DNA of 64,000 bases from Cryptomeria japonica (taxonomy: Eukaryota > Streptophyta > Pinopsida > Cupressales > Cupressaceae), in the NCBI RefSeq assembly GCF_030272615.1, contig NC_081408.1, positions 66,629,546 through 66,693,545 of the forward strand, in the 5' to 3' direction. Position numbers and translations under genes: made by a program. Under the pieces are notes generated by a model, which ran no database searches, was not told where the DNA came from, and saw only the letters and a program-made list of their open reading frames with translations. Below, one piece after another: positions 1-10,784 of this stretch; the stretch's first letter is position 1; every line of letters begins with the position of its first letter.

Positions 1-550
1 CTTCATCTCTTGGGCCACCTTTTTCAAGTCCTAGAACTCTTGATTAGATGACTCTACATTTCGCTTTAGGTTGGCTCTGGTTCTCTTGGAGTGACAAGAC
101 TCCTCTTTCTGGGATTTTTCTCTATTAGCATCGAGGTCCATGATCAAGCAACCCTACTAGGATTTATCTAACATATCCACAAGTGTGATCATAGTGGCTA
201 CATAGTTTTTAACAATCTTGTGGCTTTGTTTCATGATTGCATTCAAAGTTTCCCTAATTTTAGTTACTTCCCCTTCCAATTTCATGGTTTTATTATCATT
301 TTCTCTTTTCATCTTTTCCAAAAGTTTGAGAGTTCTTTGTAGATCGTCCGTCGTGGAAAGCTTCTCTTCCTCGGTCCAAATTTCCCCTTCCACCTTTTGA
401 GGCTTCCCTTTTTCAACTATCTCATCCAGTTTGCTTGTGAGTGCCCTATTCTTAAGTTTAATGTCTTTGATTTCACAAAAGACCTATTTAAAAACCCTAA
501 ATAGGTTCGTGAAACCATTTCTGGCTATAGCCAAAACATCATTTGGAGAT
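1..550 (-). pseudogene. Coiled-coil ORF remnant, unit A
   Basis: On the minus strand 393-157 is open for 78 codons and rich in E, K, L, T and D in heptad-like spacing (motifs WTEEEKLSTTDDLQRTLKLL and KIRETLNAIMKQSHKIVKNY). Reading continues with stops on both sides. Units B and C carry the same sequence with different stops, so none encodes an intact protein. The family is not recognised; the composition resembles the coiled-coil ORFs of non-autonomous retroelements. The upstream half of the ORF is cut by the LTR that starts at 551. Confidence 0.6.
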
Positions 551-1317
551 TGTTGGCATTTTTTATTATTATGTTGTGATTGTCATTGATGGACACACAC
601 TTGCTTTGAGATCACTTCTTCTATGTATGAGTTATGCTCAACTGATATTTGTTGAAAACCAGTATTGCATTATAGTCTATAGGCAATTGGTGTTTTGCAA
701 AAAGTATTTACCGATCTCAAGCGATATGTAGACCTCAAGTGGTTTGAGGATCTCAAGTGAAGCGAAGAAACTGAAGCGGCAGTTATCATTTTCCCAGTCT
801 TCATTTTTGGACAACCGGTAATCGGTTTAATGTTTAAACCGGTATTACTCTGTGATGAGTTACCAATCGGTAATTGGTAAAGTTGTATGAACCAGTAATA
901 CTCTGTGAGAGTTAGCAACCGATATATTTTTGTGGTGAGTTACCATCCACCAACACTTTGACGGTGATTTGCATCGTGTTATCAAATGTGTCTAGATGCA
1001 ATGAACCTAGGAACTTGCAATGTAATCCTATTGGACCGACATGAAATTAGATTCCTTTTTAAGGACATCATGTCTAGGGTGGTTTTAGGTGGTGTAGTTG
1101 TTAGGGTTCAAGGTGATTGTTGAGGTTTTTGCATGTGTGACTACAAAAGAAGAATAGGTCTGTGTGAAGAAAAAGAGTGTGGAGATATTGAAGACTGAAG
1201 TAATGCTCAAATGCATTAATAATGATCTATCAGGGATCTAACCAAGCATACTGTGCTAATATTTAGATCACTCACTTGTTGATTACTCACATCTTTGACA
1301 AGTCTAAAACCTTTAAC
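551..1317 (+). mobile_element. Truncated LTR, unit A (same family as the solo LTR at 15046)
   Basis: Starts TGTTGGCATT directly after gagat, the same target sequence that flanks the complete solo LTR in unit C. It runs parallel to that LTR, including the repeated ACCGGT-type motifs around 830-930, then breaks at about 1317 (cctttaac) and joins unrelated DNA. About 100 bp around 940-1050 are present here and in unit B but missing from unit C. The 3' half with the hairpin array is lost. Confidence 0.75.
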
Positions 1318-1719
1318 TGGACCCAATTTAGGTACACAAACGCTAAAGCAATGATCCCAATCAACCAAGTATCGAACATGATCACCATCAACATCTTGAA
1401 TCTCTACTAAAAGCCGCACCAACACTACTTATGCATAACATCAAGATCTTAAACAAAGATCTTCTGGTGAAACCCTCACCAGATCAACAAACCAAGCATA
1501 CCATCATATAAGATAACATCTGATCACCAATTCAAAACCAACCGACTGAACATGAATCTTAGTAGCATGAATAGCATATCTAAGCCAATTCTGTAAGAGA
1601 AAGCATATTGGAGTATACCAAATTAAAATAATCTTACCAGCCACAAACCAAACAACCTATTGAGACCAAAAGGATATCGATAAAGAAGATAAAATAACTA
1701 CTATTCACATTAATGACAA
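1318..1719. other. Array spacer X, unit A, left of the Copia insertion
   Basis: About 400 bp shared with 12306-12710 in unit B. It contains a direct copy of the phrase accaagcata, and on the minus strand a short open stretch (VEIQDVDGDHVRYLVDWDHC) too short to assign. No gene is supported. Confidence 0.5.
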
Positions 1720-2312
1720 TGTTGGCATTATGTGAACCGATATGTGGACATGATGACATTGTATGTTGTCATTGATGTCAATGTGCTGAAGAGGACAGAA
1801 CTAGTATATGTGAGAACCAGTATAACACTATGAACCAGAATTTGTGCCAAAGTGAAGCGGTGTGTTTGTTTAAGGTGAACTGACATGTGGTTATGGGAAC
1901 TAGCACATGGAAGCTTTATATGACTATCGGCTGGTAGTCTCAACTTCAGGGTTTCCAGTTGAAGTGCCTCAATCCTGTGTGACTCAATCGGTGACTTTGT
2001 GTGATGAGTTAGCATTGTAATAAAGAACAGATCATGTTGCCACATTAGCCTTGTGCACGTGAAGGATCTTGCATGTAGGAGATTGTTCCTATCTACCTTC
2101 GGAATGTGCAAAGTCTGTAAACGGTGATAACGCATGATGGGTTATTAGCTGCCATGAAATCAGTAGAAAACAAATGATGGAGAACGTCTTGAGATTGGTT
2201 CAAGACTGTTGCATTTAATGCAATGTGCTCAATGGTTAGGATTGAACTGTTTGAATTACTTAACCTAATAGGTTTAGTGTTAAGGGTTTATGCTACTGAC
2301 CCATCTATTTCC

Positions 2313-2319
2313 TATAAGG
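2313..2319 (+). promoter_or_regulatory. TATA-like box of the Copia 5' LTR
   Basis: TATAAGG in the context cctataaggtcaatgttgtg. The same box occurs at the matching place in the 3' LTR (8144) and in the different Copia LTR at 50795 (51350). Conservation across families makes it a plausible core promoter. The RNA start would be roughly 25-35 bp downstream, which places the hairpin array in the RNA leader. Confidence 0.5.
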
Positions 2320-2502
2320 TCAATGTTGTGTTTCTTTCTGAGGTTGTTGGCAAAATTTGTGTCTGTGTATCCAAGAGAAGAGATACATGATTCTTGCCAG
2401 ACTAGAAGAGAGAAGTAATACTTGCAGAGTGTAAGTGTAGAAGGTGAAGAGGAGCTAAAGCGAATCTACATTGGCATTGAGTGCTACTACCAGATCATTG
2501 TA

Positions 2503-2735
2503 ATATAGGGTACCTTTAACCAACTTATTGTAAATCCTTTAACAGGGTGACTCAAAACCATTGAGTTCTTGGAATCCTCTAACAAGGTAACCTTTAATAG
2601 GGTTTAACCCTTAACCAGGTATTCTAGCCATCCCTTAACTAGGTGATCCCTAACAAGATCGGTTCCCAATAGAACCTATTGTATCAGTCTTTAATCGAAC
2701 AAGGCTCCTAACAGAGCGGACTTCTAAAGAGTTCA
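2503..2735 (+). repeat. Mini-hairpin array in the Copia 5' LTR
   Basis: Serial short inverted repeats with TAAC-type loops. The clearest are GGTTC-CCAATA-GAACC at 2661-2676 and GATC-CCTAACAA-GATC at 2645-2660. Others are ACC-CTTAACCA-GGT, CCT-CTAACA-AGG and GCTC-CTAACA-GAGC. About nine units occur in ~230 bp. The matching array in the 3' LTR is at 8332-8615. Confidence 0.7.
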
Positions 2736-3181
2736 AAAACAAGCTTGTGGGTATTCATCCCCACTGTGGTTTTTCCCAGTTAGGTTTCCATGTGGAAAAT
2801 ATGTGTGTCATATGTGATGTCTTTTTCATGTGATGCTATGTTGTTTTCTATCAAGCGGTGAATCATGTTGATCTAGTTGTTTATATATATATATATATAT
2901 ATATATATCTTTGATGATAGATTACCTATTCATGCCCTAGGGTGAAATGGAAATGAAGTATTAGATCATATGAGAAGATAAGTGTCAACTAGTTTATGCT
3001 TGTCTCAGTTACTCTGGGTTTTTCCGATTGTACTCTGTGTAAGACCGGTGTTACTATTTGTCTGCCTAAGCACAGTGTCTGCTGACAAACCACTTTAGGA
3101 TTGTGTTTTTGTCTGTACTAATTCACCCCCCCTGGTCTTAGTAGCGGTTTGGTACTATCTGTTCATCATTGAGTTATCAAT

Positions 3182-3193
3182 TGGTATCAGAGC
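3182..3193 (+). promoter_or_regulatory. Primer binding site (initiator tRNA-Met)
   Basis: TGGTATCAGAGC lies two bases after the 5' LTR end. It is the usual plant Copia primer site complementary to the 3' end of initiator tRNA-Met. Confidence 0.93.
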
Positions 3194-3250
3194 ATCCTCT
3201 AGGTCCTTTTTGTTATAAGCTTAACCACTTGAGGTAAAGATCCTAGTCTA

Positions 3251-4133
3251 ATGATGAAGAGGGAAGGTCCAAAGTTCAATAGAGAAAATTTTAGTATATG
3301 GAAAGACAGAATGAAGATATGCATTAGAAGCATGGGTGCTCAACACTCGAGCTATGTTGAGAATGCCTATGTTGCTCCTACTGGTATCTTACCGATAACC
3401 AAAAGAGAGAGATGCGGTAGAATGGGCAAGTCATGGAAGCCCTAATTAGTAGTTTATCTAGCATTGAGTTTATTGATGTCCAAGATAAGGTAAATCCCAA
3501 AGAGGTATGGGATAGTCTTGAAAATATCTATGGTGGTGATGAGCATGTAAAACAAGCTAAGGAAGAAAGCCTTAGAGGGAAGTTTGAAGACATGTGGATG
3601 GTTGAAGGTGAGACCATTCAATAGTATGGAATAAGAATCAAAACCATTGTTGGAGATATCAAGAGTGCAAGTGGTAAAATGGAAGATTACACTATGGTAA
3701 GCAAAGTCCTGAGATCCTTATTACCGGTCTATGCAATAAGGGTTGCTGCTATTCAGGAGTTTAGATCAATAGACAAGACTAAGGTATCCCTAGACTCCAC
3801 CATTGCAAAGTTGACAGCCTATGAGCTAAATAGTTTTTATGGCAGTGTTCAAAAGATTGAATCAACTTTTAAAGCTTTGGTTGTACCATCCAAAAAAGGA
3901 AAAGAAGCTAGCACTAGTGGTGAACCAGGACAGAGCAGAGAAATGGATGATGAGGAGATTATGATGGCATTTGAAGCTCTTCTTGCCAGGAAATTTCCTA
4001 AAGGAACCGGTAAATACAGAGGTAAGCTCCCTTTGAAATGTTTTTCTTGTAATCGGATAAGACATATTGCTGCAAACTGTCCTAATGGCAACAATAAGGA
4101 CAAACAGGAAAGGTTCAAGAAATTCAAAGGATG
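3251..4133 (+). pseudogene. Copia gag, degenerate
   Basis: Starts with an MMKREGPKFNRENFSIWKDR-type N-terminus, as in UBN2-type Copia gag, about 70 bp after the primer site. A frameshift near 3420 and a stop at about 3622 split it. The C-terminal half (3679-4133) is open and contains a zinc knuckle, CFSCNRIRHIAANC (CX2CX4HX4C), near 4039-4080, followed by a basic tail. The normal role is the capsid of the retrotransposon particle, with the knuckle binding RNA. The copy cannot make a full protein. Confidence 0.85.
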
Positions 4134-4152
4134 AAACTAGAGAAACTATTTT

Positions 4153-7100
4153 GTGGCAGTTGATGAAGGTGTCATAGATGAGGAATTAGAAGATGAAGAA
4201 AATGAAGATATTGTGTTTGTTGTTGTCAAGGAAGATGTGTCAGACAAGAAGGCTCTTGTCTCCCACTTTGATAATTCCAATGAGTGGATTATTGACAGTG
4301 GTTGTTCTCACCATATGAGTGGTGACCAGACCAAGTTTCTATCCTTGGAAGAGTATGATGGTGATGTGGTTTTCTTTGGTAATGATGCACCATGTATGGT
4401 CAAAGGCAGAGGGTCCATCTCTCTAAATCGAAAGAGTAGTGTTGACAATGTGTATTGGGTTGATGGTCTTAGACACAACCTTCTGAGTGTTGCCCAGCTG
4501 AATGAAAGTGGTCTCACTTTGGAATTTAAGAATGGAGTGTGTAGAATCAAAGGAAAGAATGGTGAATTGGTGGCCACCGGCATGCAGACCAAAGGTAACC
4601 TATTTCAGTTGAATGCAAATATAAGTACACATGTTATGGCTAAATTTGATGATAGTTGGATATGGCATAGGAGACTCTACCATGTAAACTTTGATAACAT
4701 TGTGAAGGCCAGTAAGATCAAGGCAGTTAGAGGGTTGTCGGTGCTGAGAAAATTAGAAAATACCTTGTGCAGAGAGTGTCAACTGGGGAAAATGTCTGCC
4801 TCAACCTTTAAAGCTAAACCTTTCACTGCTGACAATTTGCTTGATCTTGTGCATACTAATTTGTGTGGTCCTATGAAAACTAGGAGTGTGTAGGGTGATA
4901 GGTACTTCATGATTCTCACTGATGACTGCTCAAGAATGATGTGGGCCACATTCTTGAAAGATAATTCTAAAGCTTTTGTGAAGTTCAAAGTCTTCAGAGC
5001 ATTAGTGAAGAAGGAAAGTGGTAAAAGGATCAAGTGCCTGAGAACTAATCAAGGAGGGGAATTCACTTCTGGTGAATTCAATGTACTATGAAGAACATGG
5101 CATCAAGAGGCAACTGTCTACCCCCCGAATTCCACAGCAGAATGGCCTAGTAGAGAGGAATAACCGGACTATGGTTGAAACAGCTAGAACTATGTTGATT
5201 CAAGGAAAGGTAGCTCACACCTTTTGGAGAGAAGCGGTGAGCACTGCAGTCTACACAATGAACTAGGTACTCATTAAGAAAGGTAAGGATAAAACTCCTT
5301 ATGAGTATTGGACTCGTAAAACACCTGTGGTTAGCTACTTTAGAGTGTTTGGTAGCAAATGTTACATCAAGAGGAGTGAACACCAGAGAAAATTTGATGC
5401 AAAATATGATGAGGAAATATTCCTAGGGTATTCCACCAAGACCAAAGCTCTCAAGTGTTTCAATAATAGGACTCAGAGAATTATGGAAAGCATCAATGTA
5501 AGAGTTGATGAAAGCTCTGAGAAAATTGAGGAAACCAGCAATGAGCAAGTAGTAAATGAACCGGTTGTAACCTTCTGGGAACCGTTTGTCAGTCAACCAA
5601 GTACCAGTAATAGTGTTCCTACACCAGTAGATGTAGATGTTGATACTGATGCAAATGAGGATGAAGAAGAAAAGCAAGAGGAATCTATCAAGACCATTCC
5701 TCGGTATGTCAAGCTGAATCATGATCCTAAGCAGATTATAGGAGATAAGGATGCAGGAATTCTTACAAGAAGAAAGATTAGAGAAAACTCATGTATGATC
5801 TCTGAATTTGAGCCTAAATCATTCAAAGAGGCACATAAAGATGAAGAATGGATCAAGGCAATGGAAGAGGAACTTGACCAAATAGATTAAAATGGTACAT
5901 GGTCTTTGGTACCTAGACCAGAGCATAAAAATGTCATTGGCACCAAATGGGTTTTCAGAAATAAGCTAAATGAGGATGGCACAGTGATTAGAAACAAAGC
6001 TAGACTGGTGTGCAAAAGATATGCCCAAGAAGAAGGAGAATACTATGGAGAAACCTTTTCTCCTGTAGCCATATTGGAAGGAGTTTGTATGCTTCTTGCA
6101 TATGCACCTTTTAAAGGATTCAAAGTATATCAAATGGATGTAAAATCTGCATTCCTAAATGGTGTACTTGAAGAGGAAGTGTATATAGAGCAACCAGATG
6201 GGTTTTCCCTATCTAAAGATAGTGACATGGTGTGTAGGCTACATAAAGCCTTATATGGTCTAAAGCAGGCACCTAGAGCATGGTATGAATGCCTACACTC
6301 CCATCTTGTGAAAATTGGATTTGAGAGAACAAGTGAAGATAGAAATATCTACTTGAAGTTTGAAGGAGATCAGATCCTGATCTGTGAGATATTTGTTGAT
6401 GACATTATCTTTGGTGGAGATGACAAGATGAGTCATGAGTTTGCACATTAGATGAAGAAAGAGTTTGAGATGTCACTCATAGGTGAGATTAAGTTCTTCA
6501 TTGGATTGCAGATTCAGCAGATGAAAGATGGAATCTTTATCACTTAGTCCAAGTATGTGAAAGAGGTGTTGAAGACCTTTGGCATGGAAGATAGCAAGTC
6601 GGTTGGTACACCGATGGTGACCAGTTGTAAACTATCCAAAGAGGATGACTCAGTATTGGTTGATGAGAAGGAATACCGATCAATGATTGGTAAGTTGCAA
6701 TATGTAGTGCATAGCAGACCGGATATTGCACACGTAGTTGACATTACTACAAGGTTCCAGAAAAGCCCAAGAGAATCCCACTTGGTTGTAGTCAAGAGAA
6801 TTCTTAGATATCTGAAGGGAACTATTGACTACGGGTTATGGTATCCATACAATAAGTATTTTAACCTGAAAGTGTTCATAGATGCTAATTGGGCTGGTAA
6901 TGTAGATGATCGGAGGAGCACAACCAGTGGTGCATTCTTTCTCAGTGGTAGACTGGTCTCATGAATGAGTAAGAAGCAGAGTATGTTACAACTTTCATGA
7001 ACTGCACTCAGACAATTTGGATGAAGCATGTATTGAAAGGCTTCAAAGTTCCTGTATTTGAACTGGTAAATATATTTTGTGACAATACTGGTGCAATTAA

Positions 7101-7314
7101 CATCTCAAACAATCCAGTTTTACATTCTAGAACCAACCACTTTGAGCTTAAGTATCATTTCTTGAGGGAAAAGTTTTAGGACAAAGAGATTGCACTAGAA
7201 CACATTTCCAATAAGGAGTAGTTAGCAAACATATTCACCAAGCCTCTCCCAAAGGCTACATTTATGTACTTAAGAGGTGAATTAGGGGTGCTACCCCTTC
7301 AGGAGGTAAACTAA
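4153..7314 (+). pseudogene. Copia pol (protease, integrase, RT, RNase H), degenerate
   Basis: The protease site WIIDSGCSHHMSGD is near 4285. The zinc-binding H-H-C-C segment before integrase is near 4660-4790. In integrase both catalytic Asp positions read Asn (HTNLCGP near 4855, RTNQGGEF near 5045), while the Glu in QQNGLVERNNRT near 5140 remains. RT has MDVKSAFLNG near 6135 and FVDD near 6391. RNase H starts DANWAGNVDDRRST near 6880, then lacks the usual Glu segment. Stops are visible at about 4890, 5265, 5888, 6449, 6546, 6962 and 7178, with a frameshift near 5090. The reading ends at 7314. Confidence 0.9.
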
Positions 7315-7392
7315 AGGTATATGCTCCACATCAGTTAGGTATTGCATAGTCAAATTATTTTGGGATTGATGTGTTGAAGGATGCTACTCCTC

Positions 7393-7400
7393 AGGGGGAG
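7393..7400 (+). promoter_or_regulatory. Upstream polypurine box
   Basis: AGGGGGAG follows the pol stop by about 80 bp, far from the LTR. The unrelated-length Copia at 48331 has the same box at about 50521. Extra purine boxes between pol and the 3' LTR are a recognised trait of Sireviruses. Confidence 0.5.
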
Positions 7401-7545
7401 TAGCATAATGGAACAGGGAAGTTTGTGCCTCCACTTTGGCATTGTTGTCAAACACAGAGAAGAAGAGAACTGGAGAAGATATCTGTAGAAATTGCAAGAG
7501 AAGATGTGAAGCAGAGAGATATCTTTAAATATTTCCATCAATGCC

Positions 7546-7557
7546 AAAGGGGGAGAC
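7546..7557 (+). promoter_or_regulatory. Polypurine tract (PPT)
   Basis: AAAGGGGGAGAC abuts the 3' LTR start TGTTGG. The same phrase ccaaagggggaga precedes the LTRs of the elements ending at 50795 (plus) and 28212 (minus). Confidence 0.9.
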
Positions 7558-9036
7558 TGTTGGCATTATGTGAACCGGTATGTGGACGTGATGACATTGT
7601 ATGTTGTCCTTGATGTCAATATGATGAAGAGGAGAGAACCGGTATATGTGAGAACTAGTATAACACTGTGAACCGACATTTGTGCCAAAGTGAAGCAATG
7701 TGTTTGTTTAAGGTGAACCGACATGTGGTTATGGGAACTGGCACATGGAAGCTCTATATGACTACTGGTTGGTAGTCTCAACTTCAGGGTTTTCGGTTGA
7801 AGTGCTTCAAGCCTATGTGACTCAATCGGTGACTTTGTGTGATGAGTTAGCATTGTAATGAAGAGAAGATCATGTTGCCACGTCAACCTTGTGTGTGTGA
7901 AGGATCTTGCATGAAGGAGATTGTTCCTATCTACCTCGGGAATGTGTGAAGTCTATAAATGGTGATAACGCATGATGGGTTATCAGCCGCCATGAAATCG
8001 GTGGAAAATAAATGATGGAGAACGTCTTGAGATTGGTTCAAGACTGTTGCATTTAATGCAATGTGCTCAATGGTCAGGATTGAACCATTTGAATTGCTTA
8101 ACCTAACATGTTTAGGGTTTATTCGACCGACCTATTTGTTTCCTATAAGGTTGATGTTGTGTTTCTTTTTGAGGTTGTCTGCAAAATTTGTGTGTGTGTA
8201 TCCAAGAGAAGAGATATGTGATTCTTGCCAGACCAGAACATAGAAGTGATACCTGCAGAGTGTAAGTGCAGAAGGTGAAGAGGAGCTAAAGCGGATCTGC
8301 ATTGGCATTGAGTGCTTCTACTAGTTCATTGTAAAACCTGTTGATCTCTAACCACTTCAACAGTTGAGAAATCCCTTAACAGGGTAGCTTTTACCAAATT
8401 ACTGTAAATCCTTTAACAGGATGACTCAAAACCATTGATTTCTTGAAATCCTCTAACAAGGTAACCTTTAATAGGGTTTAACCCTTAACCGGGTATTCTA
8501 GCCATCCCTTAACTAGGTGATCCCTAACAGGATCAGTTCCTAACAAAACTTGTTGTATCAGTCTTTAACCGGGCAAGGCTCCTAACAGAGTGGGCTTCTA
8601 AAGAGTTCAAAAACAAGCTTGTGGGTATTCATCCCCATCGTGGTTTTTACTAGTTGGGTTTCCACGTGAAAAATATGTGTGTCATATGTGATGTCTTTTT
8701 CATGTGATGCTATGTTGTTTTCTCTCAAGTGGTGAATCATGTTGATCTATCTATTTATATATATATCTTTGATGGTAGATTACCTGTTCATGCACTAGGG
8801 TGAAATGGAAATAAAGTATTAGATCGTATGATAAGATAAGTGTCAACTGGTTTATGCTTGTCTCAGTTACTATGGGTTTTGCTAGTTGTACTCTATTTAA
8901 GACCGGTGTTACTGTTTGTCTGCCTAAGCACAATGTCTGCTGACAAAGTGGTTTAGGATTGTGTTTTTGTCTATACTGATTCACCCCCTCCCTCTCAGTA
9001 CCATTTTGGTACTATCCGTTCATCATTGAGTTATCA
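7558..9036 (+). repeat. 3' LTR of the Copia element
   Basis: TGTTGG to TTATCA, about 1479 bp, parallel to 1720-3179. It has an extra ~45 bp near 8335-8385 that the 5' LTR lacks and a shorter TA run near 8757. The hairpin array (8332-8615) includes ATCCT-TTAAC-AGGAT at 8408-8422 and GATCC-CTAACA-GGATC at 8519-8534. The TATA-like box is at 8144. A minus-strand open frame of about 100-135 codons exists in both LTRs but has no coding signature. Confidence 0.92.
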
Positions 9037-9084
9037 AACAAAACATCAATGAAACACATAATCAATTCCTCCAAGTGGCCAATA

Positions 9085-9126
<42 letters not shown>

Positions 9127-9276
9127 ATGCATATTTATATGTATATGTATATATATGTATGTATGCATGAATATCTCTCTCTCTCTCTATATATATATAT
9201 ATACATACATATATATATATGTATGTATATACATATATGTATATATATACATATATACATACATATATATATATAT

Positions 9277-9330
<54 letters not shown>

Positions 9331-9380
9331 GTGTGTGTGTGTGTATATATATATATGTATGTATATATGTATATATATTA

Positions 9381-9413
<33 letters not shown>

Positions 9414-9488
9414 CTTATATTTATATTTATGTATGTATGTTTGAACGTATGTATATACGTATCTTTGTGTGTGTGTGTGTGTGTGTGT
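9037..9488. repeat. Spacer X end and TA/GT microsatellite, unit A
   Basis: 9037-9088 continues the array spacer that the Copia element split. 9089-9488 is a compound microsatellite of GT, CT and TA runs with GTAT variants, closed by a second GT run at about 9464-9488. Open frames across it are artefacts of TA and GT codons (Y, I, C, V). Confidence 0.9.
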
Positions 9489-10784
9489 TTGATGGCAAAC
9501 ATTAAGAAGATTTTTTTTTTTTCTATAACAATGATGAAGGTTATTAAGGGAAATAACACCTCTCTTTTTATCAATAACAATCTTAGAATTCAAAAGGAGG
9601 CAAGAATGTCTAACCAAGGAATGTACTTTGGCTACATTATAGAGGCTGTAATCTTTAATTTGGGAAGATTATCTTTCTTAATCAATTCTCATGAATGTTG
9701 CAGAAACATAGGTTTGGAAGATGGATCAACTCTACATGTGATATTTTTCTCACAAGATAATCAAAGAGGAAATAAAATATCAATGGAGCTAAAAATGTAT
9801 GTTATCTGTATTTTCCCCTTATTTTTAATTGATTATGAATTTTTAATGTTCAACTGATTTATGACTTTATTTTGGATAATTTAAAGAAAGGTTGTCTTTC
9901 CTTTCTTCCAAATTCTATTGAACAAGTTATGCACCTTCTTTATGCTCTATTAGTTTACATTCATGATATATTTAATATTTCAATCCATTTTTTCATATCT
10001 TATAATTAGTTAGTTCCATGAGATATCATGATTAGACAATCTTGAGAGTATTCTAAGCATTTTGCATGTTGTGTTTATTAACATCTTATGAGATTTTTCC
10101 TCCATGATCATATAAAAGATAAGTAAAATGTACAAAATTAAAAGAATATAATTAAAGGATATTTATTTTTATATAAATAAAGCAATTTCAAAGCATTATT
10201 ATAGGGTAAAATTATTAGGAAATGGGGTGTGATAGTTGTAACAACACTTTTGTATTTATATAAAATCATGAAAAACTAATTTTATGAGAGGAGAAAGGGG
10301 AAATATACAAGGATACAAAAGGATATAATAGAGGAATAAAAAAAGCTCATTTACCAACATTGAGACAATTGGAGAGTAGCCACATAATGTGTGTCCAATT
10401 TGGAGTTGTTAGAGTTTGCAAACTCCTACGAAGGATCATGACCTATGAAAAAATTTCATGGAAGGAAATAATATTTCACCAGAAGAATAAAAATTTATTG
10501 TAATGTTGATATGGTTTATAGATGTACGATAGACTTACTTAAATATGCAAAAGGAAAGAGATGAGAGAATACAAGATGAGGCCATGTATCTCAATAGAAT
10601 AAGAGCATAGGTAAAAATCAACTACTACTCAACAAATTCTCTACAACGATTAATGCCTATGTTGAACTTAAGCATGAGTAAATAAATTTATCCAACACCC
10701 CACCTTAAGTGTAATTTAAGGAGAAGAATTGTTATGAAAAATACAATATTATATGATGGTGGGTCCTAACATCTAGGCCATGTT
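9489..10784. other. Array spacer Y, unit A
   Basis: AT-rich DNA repeated at 13079-14275 in unit B with few differences. A perfect 14-bp palindrome GAGTTTGCAAACTC sits at 10412-10425 and again at 13915-13928. The phrase ccaacaccccaccttaag near 10695 resembles retroelement flanks. No coding region is supported. Confidence 0.5.

Larger units (their letters stand above)
1720..3179 (+). repeat. 5' LTR of the Copia element
   Basis: Begins TGTTGG and ends TTATCA next to the primer site; about 1460 bp. It has a TATA-like box at 2313, a hairpin array at about 2503-2735, the conserved module ccccactgtggtttttccc at 2758-2776, a (TA)n run at 2882-2908 and a C-run (caccccccctgg) near the end at 3123-3134. 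Confidence 0.92.
1720..9036 (+). mobile_element. Degenerate full-length Copia LTR retrotransposon (Sirevirus-like)
   Basis: A complete element: LTRs at 1720-3179 and 7558-9036, a tRNA-Met primer site at 3182, gag, protease, integrase, RT and RNase H in Copia order, an upstream purine box (7393) and a PPT at 7546. The flanks gacaa (1715-1719) and aacaa (9037-9041) fit a 5-bp target duplication with one change. Unit B keeps the uninterrupted site near 12690-12720. The first ~145 bp of the two LTRs differ at about 14 positions, so the insertion is old. Stops and frameshifts disable every domain. The Sirevirus label rests on the doubled purine tract and is inference. Confidence 0.93.

Noticed and set aside
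1728-2135. 135-codon minus-strand ORF in the 5' LTR, partly kept in the 3' LTR (7566-7886)
   Set aside because: Both LTRs are copies of one sequence, so retention is expected; no motif, and the N-terminus is lost in the 3' LTR.
9049-9857. Long open frames of 80-212 codons on both strands over the TA/GT microsatellite
   Set aside because: Products are runs of Y, I, C, V, H and T from simple repeats; no coding signal.
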